NCBI GenBank assembly: GCA_030123625.1
Contig: CP126121.1
Location: 62,001 to 126,000, forward strand
Source of the DNA: Nitrospira sp.
GTDB taxonomy: Bacteria > Nitrospirota > Nitrospiria > Nitrospirales > Nitrospiraceae
Direction: 5' to 3'
DNA length: 64,000 nucleotides
Part shown: piece by piece, positions 50,673 to 57,600 of the stretch
How the letters are laid out: each line of letters starts with the position of its first letter
Numbering within the stretch: position 1 is the stretch's first letter
The notes under the pieces: model-generated
Told to the model about the DNA's origin: nothing
The model's database searches: none
Seen by the model: the letters and a program-made list of their open reading frames with translations, nothing else
Position numbers and translations under genes: made by a program

Positions 50673-50825
50673 ATGGTTAAGGCGAGCTATTTCTGCCGTC
50701 GATGTGGGGCAAAATTCAGCATTGATGTTTTCGAGGAAGGTGAAGCTGAAGAAAAAAGAATACCCTCTGGACCCGTGAGATGCAAAGATTGTGGTGGTGG
50801 TGGTGATCTAGAGCGTCGAGGTTAA
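50673..50825 (+). CDS. Small zinc-ribbon protein coupled to the TIR gene
   Basis: 50 residues with two CxxC knuckles (YFCRRCGAKF at 6-15 and VRCKDCGGGG at 35-44), a zinc-ribbon layout. The AAGGAGG ribosome binding site lies over the last codons of the TIR gene, two bases before the ATG, so both are translated together. It is too short for standard gene finding. A regulator or partner of the TIR protein is possible. Confidence 0.75.
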   Translation: MVKASYFCRRCGAKFSIDVFEEGEAEEKRIPSGPVRCKDCGGGGDLERRG

Positions 50826-50883
50826 TCGAGGTTGATTGATTCGATACATGTCTTACCCCATGGCTCGCGCGGCTACGTCGTCA

Positions 50884-51369
50884 TTAGAGGGGCCGTTTCA
50901 ATAACGCCTCAGACAAATATCCCTCAAGTCGGGCGTCATTCAACTCTTTCGTGAGGCACAGGATGTCGTCAGACAGCCTCTTCAGGTCCCTGGACGTAGG
51001 CAAGGGCTGCCAACGGTGATCCTCGCTTTTTTGACATGCGTCTCCGTCGAGTTCTTTCCCCACGACGCTATGTACATAACTATTCCGCTTTTCGGTTGCC
51101 CTCCTGCAGCGTTCGATGATGGCCTCAAGCTTGAGTAGAACCTGCCCTTCGCCTAGTCTTTGTTTAGCCAATTTGCGGATACGGCCTCGGAGATTTGAAG
51201 CACCCTCATAGGCCGTCGCATCTAACGCTTCGTTTACTTCTAAATTTGCAAGTGTCTTTATCGTCATGCGCAGAGCATGATTTAAGTGCTCATGCCGTAA
51301 GGTAAGTTCACCGAACGCTGCGAGAAGTGTTTGGTCCTCGGGGACATCAAGCATAATCATTCTTTCCAT
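50884..51369 (-). CDS. HEPN-like small protein near attR
   Basis: 161 residues from the ATG at 51369, with AGGAGG in front. Helical: LTLRHEHLNHALRMTIKTLA, ASNLRGRIRKLAKQRLGEGQ, then RATEKRNSYVHSVVG. The RNSYVH segment fits the RX4H pattern of HEPN domains. The setting in a long helix after ERCRRATEK is right for such folds, but this pattern alone is weak evidence. It is convergent with the zinc-ribbon gene. It could be cargo or a toxin. Confidence 0.6.
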   Translation of the reverse strand: MERMIMLDVPEDQTLLAAFGELTLRHEHLNHALRMTIKTLANLEVNEALDATAYEGASNLRGRIRKLAKQRLGEGQVLLKLEAIIERCRRATEKRNSYVHSVVGKELDGDACQKSEDHRWQPLPTSRDLKRLSDDILCLTKELNDARLEGYLSEALLKRPL

Positions 51370-51538
51370 AGAACCTCCTGATCGTCGTACGGTTAGATTT
51401 CGGGGCATCCAAGTGTGTCAGAGGATTGGTTCCGTGATCTACCTGCCGAATCAGACCCAGTGCAACCCCCAATTGACAGCATCTCTGCTAGGTTTAACGT
51501 AGAATTTTGACCGACAGACACATGAAAAGGAGGGCGTG

Positions 51539-51685
51539 ATGATAGGACTCTTGATCGCAGCGCTAGAAAGTGTACGCGGCAGGACCAAGCGCCAAGTGGA
51601 ACAAGCCAAAGCGGACGAGTTGAAGGCGGAACTGGAACGAGCGAAGGGCGATGCCGAGCAAGAGAAGGGCGAAGCGAAAGACTAG
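51539..51685 (+). CDS. Short Lys/Glu-rich peptide
   Basis: 48 residues starting MIGLLIAALESVRGRTKRQV and continuing EQAKADELKAELERAKGDAE, a charged single helix likely to form a coiled coil. AAAAGGAGGG lies six bases before the ATG, which is the main evidence for coding. No family. Confidence 0.5.
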   Translation: MIGLLIAALESVRGRTKRQVEQAKADELKAELERAKGDAEQEKGEAKD

Positions 51686-51812
51686 AATCAAAACGTTCGA
51701 TTCTCGCCCTCAACGCACTCGTCCCCAAAGAGTTGGCTCAGGCCAGTAATCTTCTCCTTGACATCCTCGCCGCATCAGCTCAGAGTGCAACTCTACTTTA
51801 ATCCACATCTGC

Positions 51813-51866
51813 CGACGGCCTCCTGTAAGGCCTGACCGCCGTCTTGTGTGAGAAAGGCGGTCACCC
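51813..51866 (+). promoter_or_regulatory. Structured leader element, copy A
   Basis: A first small stem GGCCT/AGGCC is followed by a stem TGACCGCC/GGCGGTCA with loop containing TGTGAGAAA, ending three bases before the ATG at 51867. The only Shine-Dalgarno-like bases (AAGGCGG) lie in the 3' arm. A second copy precedes the gene at 52694. Confidence 0.6.
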
Positions 51867-52190
51867 ATGGCAGATGTTCCACGTGTATCAGCGCGTAATC
51901 TCATCCCTGACTCCACCGTCAAACCGCTCTCGATCAGTGAGAAACGTCGAGTTTCTAGAGACGCGATACAACGCCTTGAGCACATTGTCACCGTCCAAGA
52001 GGATCGTGTGAAGACGATGCGGCATCGGTCAATAGGAAGTCCCTCCCTCACACGTCGACTGCAAGTGCTTATGAAGGAGAATCTCATCACCTATAGGAAC
52101 ACCCTTCAGTATGTGCGACAGACAGCGGAAACCCTCGAAGTTTGTTGGTCTGCGATAGAGAATGGAAATTCTCTACCTGATACTGAATAG
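51867..52190 (+). CDS. Small helical island protein with structured leader
   Basis: 107 residues: VSARNLIPDSTVKPLSISEK, RRVSRDAIQRLEHIVTVQED, LTRRLQVLMKENLITYRNTL, QYVRQTAETLEVCW. It is rich in Arg and helices; a DNA- or RNA-binding role cannot be excluded. The leader element directly before it is shared with the gene at 52694, although the two proteins are not visibly related. No family recognised. Confidence 0.6.
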   Translation: MADVPRVSARNLIPDSTVKPLSISEKRRVSRDAIQRLEHIVTVQEDRVKTMRHRSIGSPSLTRRLQVLMKENLITYRNTLQYVRQTAETLEVCWSAIENGNSLPDTE

Positions 52191-52204
52191 CGAGGAGGAG
52201 GCCA

Positions 52205-52489
52205 TCACCCTGATTTTCGAGCAATCCCGCGCCTCGGTACACGAGGCTTGCGAGTAGATTTTCGAACGGACGCAGTGACGAGAGGAAAGCCTGAAGAGAG
52301 TTTTAACGAGGTATGTTTTCTCTTCCATGTATCAAGAAACGTCACCAATCCAGTTATGGTTACCTCGACCGAACTCAAGTCTTGGTCTGTGAGTTCGCGA
52401 CCTTGTTGTAAATAGGCCTCCAGCGGCGAACATCCCTTCATAAACGTCGCGATCATTTTTTGGGTTGCGAGATACTGCGGCTTGGCCAT
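52205..52489 (-). CDS. Small protein related to the one at 61509
   Basis: 94 residues from Met at 52489: YLATQKMIATFMKGCSPLEA, YLQQGRELTDQDLSSVEVTI, then LVTFLDTWKRKHTS and a basic tail. The pattern QK...FM...SP..A.L..G..LT...L.S....L.T....W.RK recurs in the protein at 61509-61754 outside the island, so these are paralogues. The start has no clear ribosome binding site. Function unknown. Confidence 0.55.
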   Translation of the reverse strand: MAKPQYLATQKMIATFMKGCSPLEAYLQQGRELTDQDLSSVEVTITGLVTFLDTWKRKHTSLKLSSGFPLVTASVRKSTRKPRVPRRGIARKSG

Positions 52490-52640
52490 GCGATGGAGTA
52501 TGACGTGCGCGGGAACAAGATTGCTAGATGTTTTTCCGGAACGCCTCACTAAGCCGTGGACCGAATCGCCCTTCCGTAGGCATTGACACGTCCGGGGCTG
52601 GCGAGTAACATCGCCTACCTCACATCTCTAACCCACATTG

Positions 52641-52693
52641 CGACGGCCGCATGGATGGCCAGTCCGCCGACTTTGTGAGAAAGGCGGACCGCT
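52641..52693 (+). promoter_or_regulatory. Structured leader element, copy B
   Basis: Shares CGACGGCC, CCGCCG and TGTGAGAAAGGCGG with copy A. The main stem is GTCCGCC/GGCGGAC. Compared with copy A one base pair is swapped (A-T to T-A) while pairing is kept, a sign that structure is selected. It ends four bases before the ATG at 52694. Confidence 0.6.
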
Positions 52694-53035
52694 ATGCTAC
52701 GGCTTCGTAGAGAGATCAGCGACTATTCACGTTCTTGCGAGCATCTCATTTCCGCAGCAGCAGCTTCCGATGCCGTTCCCTTTACTCAGGACGAGATTGA
52801 TTGGATCGAGTACTATGCTACGGAGATGACCAACCTGGTCGATCAACTCGTGCGGAAATCTAAAACGCAGGTTTACCACGACCGCCAAACAATCCAAGCG
52901 TTCGCCATCGCCTCCGAGGCGTTATTCCTCACGGATAGTCTTTCGAATGGGGAGCGAGACAGCATCCGGCAATCGGTCTCCGATATCACGACACAGATTC
53001 TGGATGAAAACAAAGATCCAGCCTTGGAGGCGTGA
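52694..53035 (+). CDS. Small helical island protein with structured leader
   Basis: 113 residues: LRLRREISDYSRSCEHLISA, FTQDEIDWIEYYATEMTNLV, DQLVRKSKTQVYHDRQTIQA, SNGERDSIRQSVSDITTQIL. Acidic and helical. It is the last gene before attR and is preceded by leader copy B, which would hide the start site. No family recognised. Confidence 0.6.
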   Translation: MLRLRREISDYSRSCEHLISAAAASDAVPFTQDEIDWIEYYATEMTNLVDQLVRKSKTQVYHDRQTIQAFAIASEALFLTDSLSNGERDSIRQSVSDITTQILDENKDPALEA

Positions 53036-53109
53036 TTCACGCCACCAACGCAATCGTCACGGTTGGGTTAAACCGTGACCCAATCCCCTCCCCGCACATC
53101 GAAAAAAAG

Positions 53110-53170
53110 CGTAGTGAATAGCGTAGGGGAATTGTAGGGGAATCTCGGGGTAATGCGGGGAAATACGGGG
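53110..53170 (+). repeat. Arm-type direct repeats next to attR
   Basis: Consecutive variants CGTAGTGAAT, CGTAGGGGAAT, TGTAGGGGAAT, then CGGGG-type units. The first is identical to the repeat pair at 38601-38622. They lie 80 to 140 bases inside attR, suiting arm-type integrase or excisionase sites. Confidence 0.5.
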
Positions 53171-53250
53171 TATACCTACCAACACGAAATCGTCAGTCTA
53201 GACGCGGTGATTCGAGCGTTTTCAGGGGGTTACGAAGACCCTGCCCGGAA

Positions 53251-53298
53251 GGTTTTGTAAACCGCAGGTTGGAGGTTCGATTCCTCTCGCCAGCTCCA
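53251..53298. repeat. attR: 48-bp attachment repeat
   Basis: Perfect copy of the 3' 48 bases of tRNA-Thr (38508-38555), without the 5' half, so not a functional tRNA. It marks the right end of the island. Confidence 0.93.
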
Positions 53299-53335
53299 CC
53301 CCTCCTGTGGCTTGGCCGTCATTGGTGCATTTCCC

Positions 53336-53344
53336 TGGTATAAT
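53336..53344 (+). promoter_or_regulatory. Extended -10 promoter, leaderless gene
   Basis: TGGTATAAT is an extended -10 element without a good -35. The ATG at 53352 is seven bases after TATAAT, exactly where transcription should begin. Confidence 0.55.
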
Positions 53345-53351
53345 ATTGGGC

Positions 53352-53531
53352 ATGCCTCCAAAGAACTCCAAACCCCGTCTCGTTAGTCGCAAACGCTCCC
53401 GGCCCCTCGGCCTAGGCAAGAGGAAGCCGCTCGCCGGTCTCAGGATCAACACAAAGCCCGCTAAGCCGCTGCCCGATACCAGCCGTATACCGTGGTTTTC
53501 AGCTATTCCCAAGACCGGAACGGACGCCTAG
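53352..53531 (+). CDS. Small basic protein, probably from a leaderless mRNA
   Basis: 59 residues, strongly basic at the start: MPPKNSKPRLVSRKRSRPLG, LGKRKPLAGLRINTKPAKPL, PDTSRIPWFSAIPKTGTDA. Pro/Lys/Arg-rich and probably unfolded or nucleic-acid binding. There is no ribosome binding site, but a perfect TATAAT seven bases before the ATG suggests a leaderless transcript. The gene is just outside attR. Another gene with the same arrangement lies at 54054. Confidence 0.5.
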   Translation: MPPKNSKPRLVSRKRSRPLGLGKRKPLAGLRINTKPAKPLPDTSRIPWFSAIPKTGTDA

Positions 53532-53571
53532 AGCGTCTGCTCAGAATCTTTCTAGCCTGATTCGGTAAACC

Positions 53572-53940
53572 TTAGAAGTCTTCAAACAAACGAAGCTGAT
53601 TTCGATGTACCTTTTTCCCCATCACTGCGGACAGCCTCGGAAGCTTCGGTTCTTTCTTTGGTTTGGTTGAATGGGCAGATGCCAACAAAACCTGGGCCTC
53701 TGTCCAGGTTCCAATCAGTTCAAAGCCAACGAGGTCCGTCTCTCGCAGGTTCAAACTCCATGGTGGAACTGGCTTCTTGCGCATGCCCCCAGGTGGGTTC
53801 AAATAGTGAAGTTGAAACATCCATTCCCCGCTCCAGTCTGTGCCGACCTTATGCACGACACCGATTAGACCTGCAGGAATGCCATGCCGCTCTATCGTCT
53901 GCTTGAGATAAATCCCCTCAACAATGTCAGCCTTCAGCAT
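53572..53940 (-). CDS. Unrecognised small protein
   Basis: 122 residues: DIVEGIYLKQTIERHGIPAG, LIGVVHKVGTDWSGEWMFQL, LRETDLVGFELIGTWTEAQV. Beta-rich start (GIPAGLIGVVHKV) resembles small barrel proteins that bind nucleic acid or phosphate groups, but this is not a firm call. The last 40 residues are basic. No ribosome binding site is clear. Stand-alone. Confidence 0.55.
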   Translation of the reverse strand: MLKADIVEGIYLKQTIERHGIPAGLIGVVHKVGTDWSGEWMFQLHYLNPPGGMRKKPVPPWSLNLRETDLVGFELIGTWTEAQVLLASAHSTKPKKEPKLPRLSAVMGKKVHRNQLRLFEDF

Positions 53941-54038
53941 GTCCCACGGTTACATAGGTGGAGCATATCGGAATGCGGGTAAAATCAACTAAACTGACCT
54001 TCGTTTCTGAAACCTATACAAGCTTTTAGAGTGTTGCC

Positions 54039-54047
54039 TGATATAAT
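54039..54047 (+). promoter_or_regulatory. Extended -10 promoter, leaderless gene
   Basis: TGATATAAT six bases before the ATG at 54054, the same arrangement as at 53336. Confidence 0.5.
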
Positions 54048-54053
54048 TCCAGG

Positions 54054-54149
54054 ATGGGAACTAGGAAGAACCCTAAGAAGTACTTAAAGATTAGCAGAGC
54101 TAGAGGAGACGTTCCGCCCTTCGACTGCAAGACCGGCAGTGTCAATTAG
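54054..54149 (+). CDS. 31-residue basic peptide, probably leaderless
   Basis: MGTRKNPKKYLKISRARGDV then PPFDCKTGSVN. Basic N-terminus like the protein at 53352, same promoter-to-ATG spacing, no ribosome binding site. Too short for gene finders; coding is supported only by the parallel arrangement. Confidence 0.4.
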   Translation: MGTRKNPKKYLKISRARGDVPPFDCKTGSVN

Positions 54150-54287
54150 CCGCCAGCGTCGAGATTTCACTGGTGCAATAGTCAGCTTTATCTGGGGCAG
54201 CCCGGATGTTTGCAGAGGTAAGCATTTCCTCCCTGGTCGGCTGTTCGGTATTCGTCGGAACAGAATTCTTCTCCAACTGGACTCCCC

Positions 54288-54620
54288 TCAATCATCCCGC
54301 TGCAACGTCGTCGTATGGCCCTGGTCTGTCACATAGGCTTTAACAAAGTCGCCCGTCATCACTTTATCCAACTTGGTGCTCTTATCGACATGGATCTTTT
54401 GCACCTGGCCGTCATCGTCTCGGATGTAGTAATACTCACCCTCTTTTCTCATTAAGGTTCCCTCTTTTCTCGTTAAGGTCCCCATGATGGTGTCTCGCGT
54501 GACACGCTCGGTGATGGTCGGGTTCGCTTTTTTCTCGGCCATGGAATCGTCTGAGTATGCCGTGCCGAGTCCGGAACCCAATAATCCGACCACAAGCATT
54601 GATAGGATTCGAGCCTCCAT
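54288..54620 (-). CDS. Small exported protein with a 7-residue duplication
   Basis: 110 residues with a signal peptide (LSMLVVGLLGSGLGTAYS). Mature part: ERVTRDTIMGTLTRKEGT, then EYYYIRDDDGQVQKIHVDKS, TKLDKVMTGDFVKAYVTDQG. The GEYY(I)xDDxGQ...HVDKSTK core fits a family of small periplasmic proteins I recall from Nitrospira. The segment LTRKEGTLMRKEGE is a 7-residue duplication from a 21-bp tandem repeat. GGAGGA precedes the start. Function unknown; the fold may be a small beta barrel. Confidence 0.75.
   Translation of the reverse strand: MEARILSMLVVGLLGSGLGTAYSDDSMAEKKANPTITERVTRDTIMGTLTRKEGTLMRKEGEYYYIRDDDGQVQKIHVDKSTKLDKVMTGDFVKAYVTDQGHTTTLQRDD
54439..54480 (-). repeat. 21-bp tandem duplication inside the exported gene
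   Basis: Two 21-bp units differing at two positions, in frame, adding seven residues. Recent slippage or unequal exchange is likely. Confidence 0.8.
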
Positions 54621-55044
54621 TGGTGTCCTCCGTTCAGTATTCGCTTACTGTCGCGTAAGTCCACCGGCTTTGTAACTGGGGAAATTCCTTGGACGAGAGA
54701 TCGCTTCCGATAGTTTAATTCGGGTTGCAGTCAACCGAGCCTGCTCGTCTCGTGATCGGTACTTTCGTTGGAGCGGATCCACAGGGCAGTATTCTGATCG
54801 TCTACATACGCCGTAATGCGGCCTCCTGCATCACCGGCTTGTCCGTTCTCTTGTCGGACAGCAAGCTCCCTCACAATTGCAACGCGACATTGTCAGTCAG
54901 GTACCACAGATGGCAACAATGGATATCCTCGGACGTGCTGGATGTCAACCGATTGCTTCGCTCAGAGTTCAGATCGTGACCGTACAGAAATAGTTGGAGA
55001 CATACCTAGTTGACAAGGGAAGGGCGGCTCGACATTGTTGGAAT
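54621..55044. other. Divergent intergenic region, no gene seen
   Basis: 424 bases between a minus-strand and a plus-strand exported protein gene. A plus-strand frame at 54725 has no ribosome binding site and poor composition. Promoters for both genes must lie here but none stood out. Confidence 0.4.
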
Positions 55045-55548
55045 ATGCGACTGTATCAGCTCGCCCTTTATACATTGATCGTATCTGTTTCCGCCTGTGG
55101 CACCCATACAACCCATCAGTCGACCTTGAACCTTGACCGCGAGTCGCCGTTCACCAATGTCACGGTCCATGATTGCTCCGAGGCCGACACGTGCATCATC
55201 TCGTTGAGCGATCCAATGCTGCCCCCCATATTTGGTCAAAATATCCCGATTCGGCTGAAGGGAATCCACACATGGGCGATCAAAGGCCGGTGTCTCCAGG
55301 AAACGGAGCTGGCGAAAGAAGCACGTGATTTTCTTCGAGCCCAATTGGGTAAAGCCATGCGCATCGATGTGACTGAGCCCGAGCGGGATAAATATTTTCG
55401 CCTGCACGGCTATCTGATAGTGGACGGCAAAAACCTTTCCACCACTCTCATCGCCGCCGGCCATGCGCAGCCCAATAACGAGGAAACCAAGCTTCACCGA
55501 CCGTGCCCGGCGTATACCCCGCTCCACTGCAAACTGCAATGTAGGTAA
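55045..55548 (+). CDS. Degenerate staphylococcal-nuclease-like lipoprotein
   Basis: 167 residues from Met at 55045, with lipobox IVSVSACGT. The SNase-like fold is visible: FGQNIPIRLKGIHTWAIKGR, LAKEARDFLRAQLGKAMRID, PERDKYFRLHGYLIVDGKNL and IAAGHAQP. Two Arg positions are kept (IRLKG and KYFRL). The Asp and Glu of the usual GIDTPE motif are replaced (GIHTWA), so the calcium-dependent nuclease chemistry is probably lost. It would be anchored in a membrane, facing the periplasm. A binding role is more likely than cleavage. Confidence 0.8.
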   Translation: MRLYQLALYTLIVSVSACGTHTTHQSTLNLDRESPFTNVTVHDCSEADTCIISLSDPMLPPIFGQNIPIRLKGIHTWAIKGRCLQETELAKEARDFLRAQLGKAMRIDVTEPERDKYFRLHGYLIVDGKNLSTTLIAAGHAQPNNEETKLHRPCPAYTPLHCKLQCR

Positions 55549-55830
55549 ACTGTCCGGCCAGGTTGGTCTAGGTGTTTCCTTTGCCGCCCGGTTGGTGGGT
55601 CAGCTAATTAAGGCCCGAAGGTTGAGGGTACCCCTCACCGACTGAGGCAAAAAGCGTCAAAAACGTTCTAGAATCCGCAGTGAGATCGTGCAGGACAATA
55701 TGCCACCTAGGGATTGAGAGCATGGACATCCGTTGCCATGGAGGTATCCTGTGCAGTCTACGATTGACCCACATCGTGCCGACGGGACAGGAGAGCCGCC
55801 GCCGACATCGGGCGAGAAGGAAGGTGACCG

Positions 55831-55968
55831 ATGACTGTATCCCCCAACCATCTTCAGAACTTTCTCCAATGGCGTCACAATCCACTGGCGAGAGCCGCCG
55901 TGTTGTACGTGACAGGCGTCATTGGCGTCCTAGTCTTCAGTTATTTCGTGACACGATCGTGGTATTAG
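55831..55968 (+). CDS. Small single-pass membrane protein
   Basis: 45 residues: a hydrophilic start HLQNFLQWRHNPLARAA, then one membrane span (VLYVTGVIGVLVFSYFV) and TRSWY. GAAGGTGA lies five bases before the ATG. Too short for standard gene finding. No family. Confidence 0.5.
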   Translation: MTVSPNHLQNFLQWRHNPLARAAVLYVTGVIGVLVFSYFVTRSWY

Positions 55969-55991
55969 TCGAGATTGCTGATGGGATTTGC

Positions 55992-56513
55992 CTAGTCCAC
56001 ATAGATGAACCTGCTGACTCGGATATCCTTGTGCTTGGGACAAAAGAACTGATACCGAGCCCCCAGGTTTTCCTCACCAATTAATCCGTGTGACGCAACC
56101 TGAACTCTCCTCGTCTGTCCAGACTTTACCTTGATGTGAAGCGGTACCCGGATGCTTCTGGGGAGCAGCCCTGCGGATTCAGGATCCAACTTTATCTCGG
56201 GGATTGCCTCTTCTTCCGGTACCAGCATGAAAAGTCCCCCTACCGCGAATTCGTGATCGATGCCGGTAGGGTTCTGAACTATGAACCATAAGGGTTCATT
56301 GAGATCTTCTTTCTGCTCAATGACTACAGCGGGAGGAAGCCAGATTTTCGTTTCTCCCGCTTCGTAAACACCCTTCTCCTTATCCAATTCCTGCGCTTCA
56401 AACCAGAACTCCTTGGCATGAGCCTCGGGCCGGCCGAACACATCAACGCACAATGCCAACACGGCAATCAGACGCATCGATGCGAAGAAGCGCAAGAGTC
56501 CCTTGCTTCTCAT
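55992..56513 (-). CDS. Exported cupredoxin-like protein
   Basis: 173 residues from Met at 56513, with a signal peptide (MRLIAVLALCVDVFGRPEAHA). The body has cupredoxin-like strands: LWFIVQNPTGIDHEFAVGGL, then VPLHIKVKSGQTRRVQVASH and ARYQFFCPKHKDIRV. H in DHEF plus C and H in FCPKH could be copper ligands, as in other exported cupredoxin-like proteins of nitrifiers. Metal binding is inferred, not shown. An earlier start would add ten residues. Stand-alone. Confidence 0.7.
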   Translation of the reverse strand: MRSKGLLRFFASMRLIAVLALCVDVFGRPEAHAKEFWFEAQELDKEKGVYEAGETKIWLPPAVVIEQKEDLNEPLWFIVQNPTGIDHEFAVGGLFMLVPEEEAIPEIKLDPESAGLLPRSIRVPLHIKVKSGQTRRVQVASHGLIGEENLGARYQFFCPKHKDIRVSRFIYVD

Positions 56514-57152
56514 AACATCCGCTTCTTTTCGTGGATGCGCCATGCAGGCTATCGCGTGACTGCGTGTATCTTCACATCTTCTTTCAGCGCCATGCGTTGG
56601 AGAACCAGCAACCCATGCCGAGGGAACGCAAGAACCGAACCGCCCAGGGTGATGAGCGGTCTCATCCATTTAACCCAGACCTCGGTACCATCCGAACAAA
56701 CTGCGGCTGCATTAACATCCTAATATTTGCCGGCACATGAATCGGTGCGCACTGTACTTCCTTTCTTCATCTATCTCATATCTCCTGAGCGGGAGGTCTG
56801 CGCCCGAAAGTGTCAATGTGGCATCTCCTTTCAGGAGTGTCACATTCTTTCGTCGAGTTAGGCCGGTCGCGCTGGATGCAAGGCTCGGTGTCGGAAGCCT
56901 TGCATATGCGTTGTACGGTATGTCTTGCGATGGGTCCTGTATTTCTATATAGATTCCCCCGCCTTTACAGGGGGGTCTCTCAGAATTCAAGCTGCGCACC
57001 TTCAGCAATTCCCATACATTCAGTCTATGTTGGATATCCTCTGCGCGGTAGGCCGTTGACACTTATCATGTGTCACGCAGCTCGTGTTGCGTGGTTGAGT
57101 CGCGCACACAAGACGATACGCTAGGCGTACTGCACTCATGAGTTCGCTATGC
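56514..57152. other. Intergenic stretch, no gene seen
   Basis: About 640 bases. A hairpin with arms CCCCC/GGGGG is at 56954-56975. Frames on both strands look non-coding. Confidence 0.45.
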
Positions 57153-57527
57153 TTATACATACATCGGCCGGCCGTCGCTAAGAGTGACCCAACCGCGAAC
57201 GATCCGGTACACGAACCAAAGTCCGACTAGAGTGATTGGTAGCCACATTACGAGGAGGCCGATCCCAAAGGTTGCGATGATGAAAACCACGCAAAGGGAG
57301 ATCCACAGCAGTCCGAACCAGAACGTCCGGATCTGCCAGCGAAAGTGCGAGTCGAGCCAGGTGCCGCGAGCCTCGCTCCGCTTGATGTAGTTCAGAATGA
57401 CCGCGATGATCGAAGGCCAGCCGGTAAGGAATGCGCCGACCACTGTGGCAGTGCCGATGATGCCGGTAAGCAGGCTGAACGCATGGAGGGCGTACACGAC
57501 CTTCGTCCAAGTGACAAGTGAATCCAA
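57153..57527 (-). CDS. DUF4870-like small membrane protein
   Basis: 124 residues with three membrane spans (VYALHAFSLLTGIIGTATVV, FGLLWISLCVVFIIATFGIG, LLVMWLPITLVGLWFVYRIV). Between the first two spans lies the cytosolic KRSEARGTWLDSHFRWQIRT, the motif of DUF4870-type proteins. Inner-membrane, function unknown. The start at 57527 is the first Met of the frame. Stand-alone, near the Pal-like gene. Confidence 0.8.
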   Translation of the reverse strand: MDSLVTWTKVVYALHAFSLLTGIIGTATVVGAFLTGWPSIIAVILNYIKRSEARGTWLDSHFRWQIRTFWFGLLWISLCVVFIIATFGIGLLVMWLPITLVGLWFVYRIVRGWVTLSDGRPMYV

Positions 57528-57600
57528 GAATATGCCCCAGTCTTACGTTCTGTGGGGGTGTTGCGTGGAGATTGAAGCGGGTTGTCTTTCTCCACACCTG

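Larger units (their letters stand above)
38508..53298. mobile_element. Phage-satellite-like integrated island in tRNA-Thr (14.8 kb)
   Basis: The element is bounded by perfect 48-bp tRNA repeats. It carries, from left: a two-gene HEPN-like cargo unit, integrase, small coupled gene, XRE repressor, large terminase, several small accessory genes, primase-helicase, AlpA-like and other small regulators, unknown genes, TIR cargo and small plus-strand genes. Portal, capsid, protease and tail genes are absent. Size and gene content fit phage satellites such as PICI-type islands, which replicate themselves and use a helper phage's particles. A large rather than small terminase gene is atypical for classical PICIs. 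A shrunken prophage remnant is the alternative. Confidence 0.8.

Noticed and set aside
44612-53169. Shared 14-mer CGGGGAAATACGGG at 44612 and 53156 as a replication iteron
   Set aside because: Only two copies, one inside a gene frame. Too little to support an origin; the attR-side copy is better placed among the arm-type repeats.
53222-53512. Minus-strand frame of 96 codons spanning attR
   Set aside because: It crosses the tRNA-derived repeat and the leaderless mini-gene on the other strand. Its tail resembles a spurious protein often predicted over tRNA sequences.
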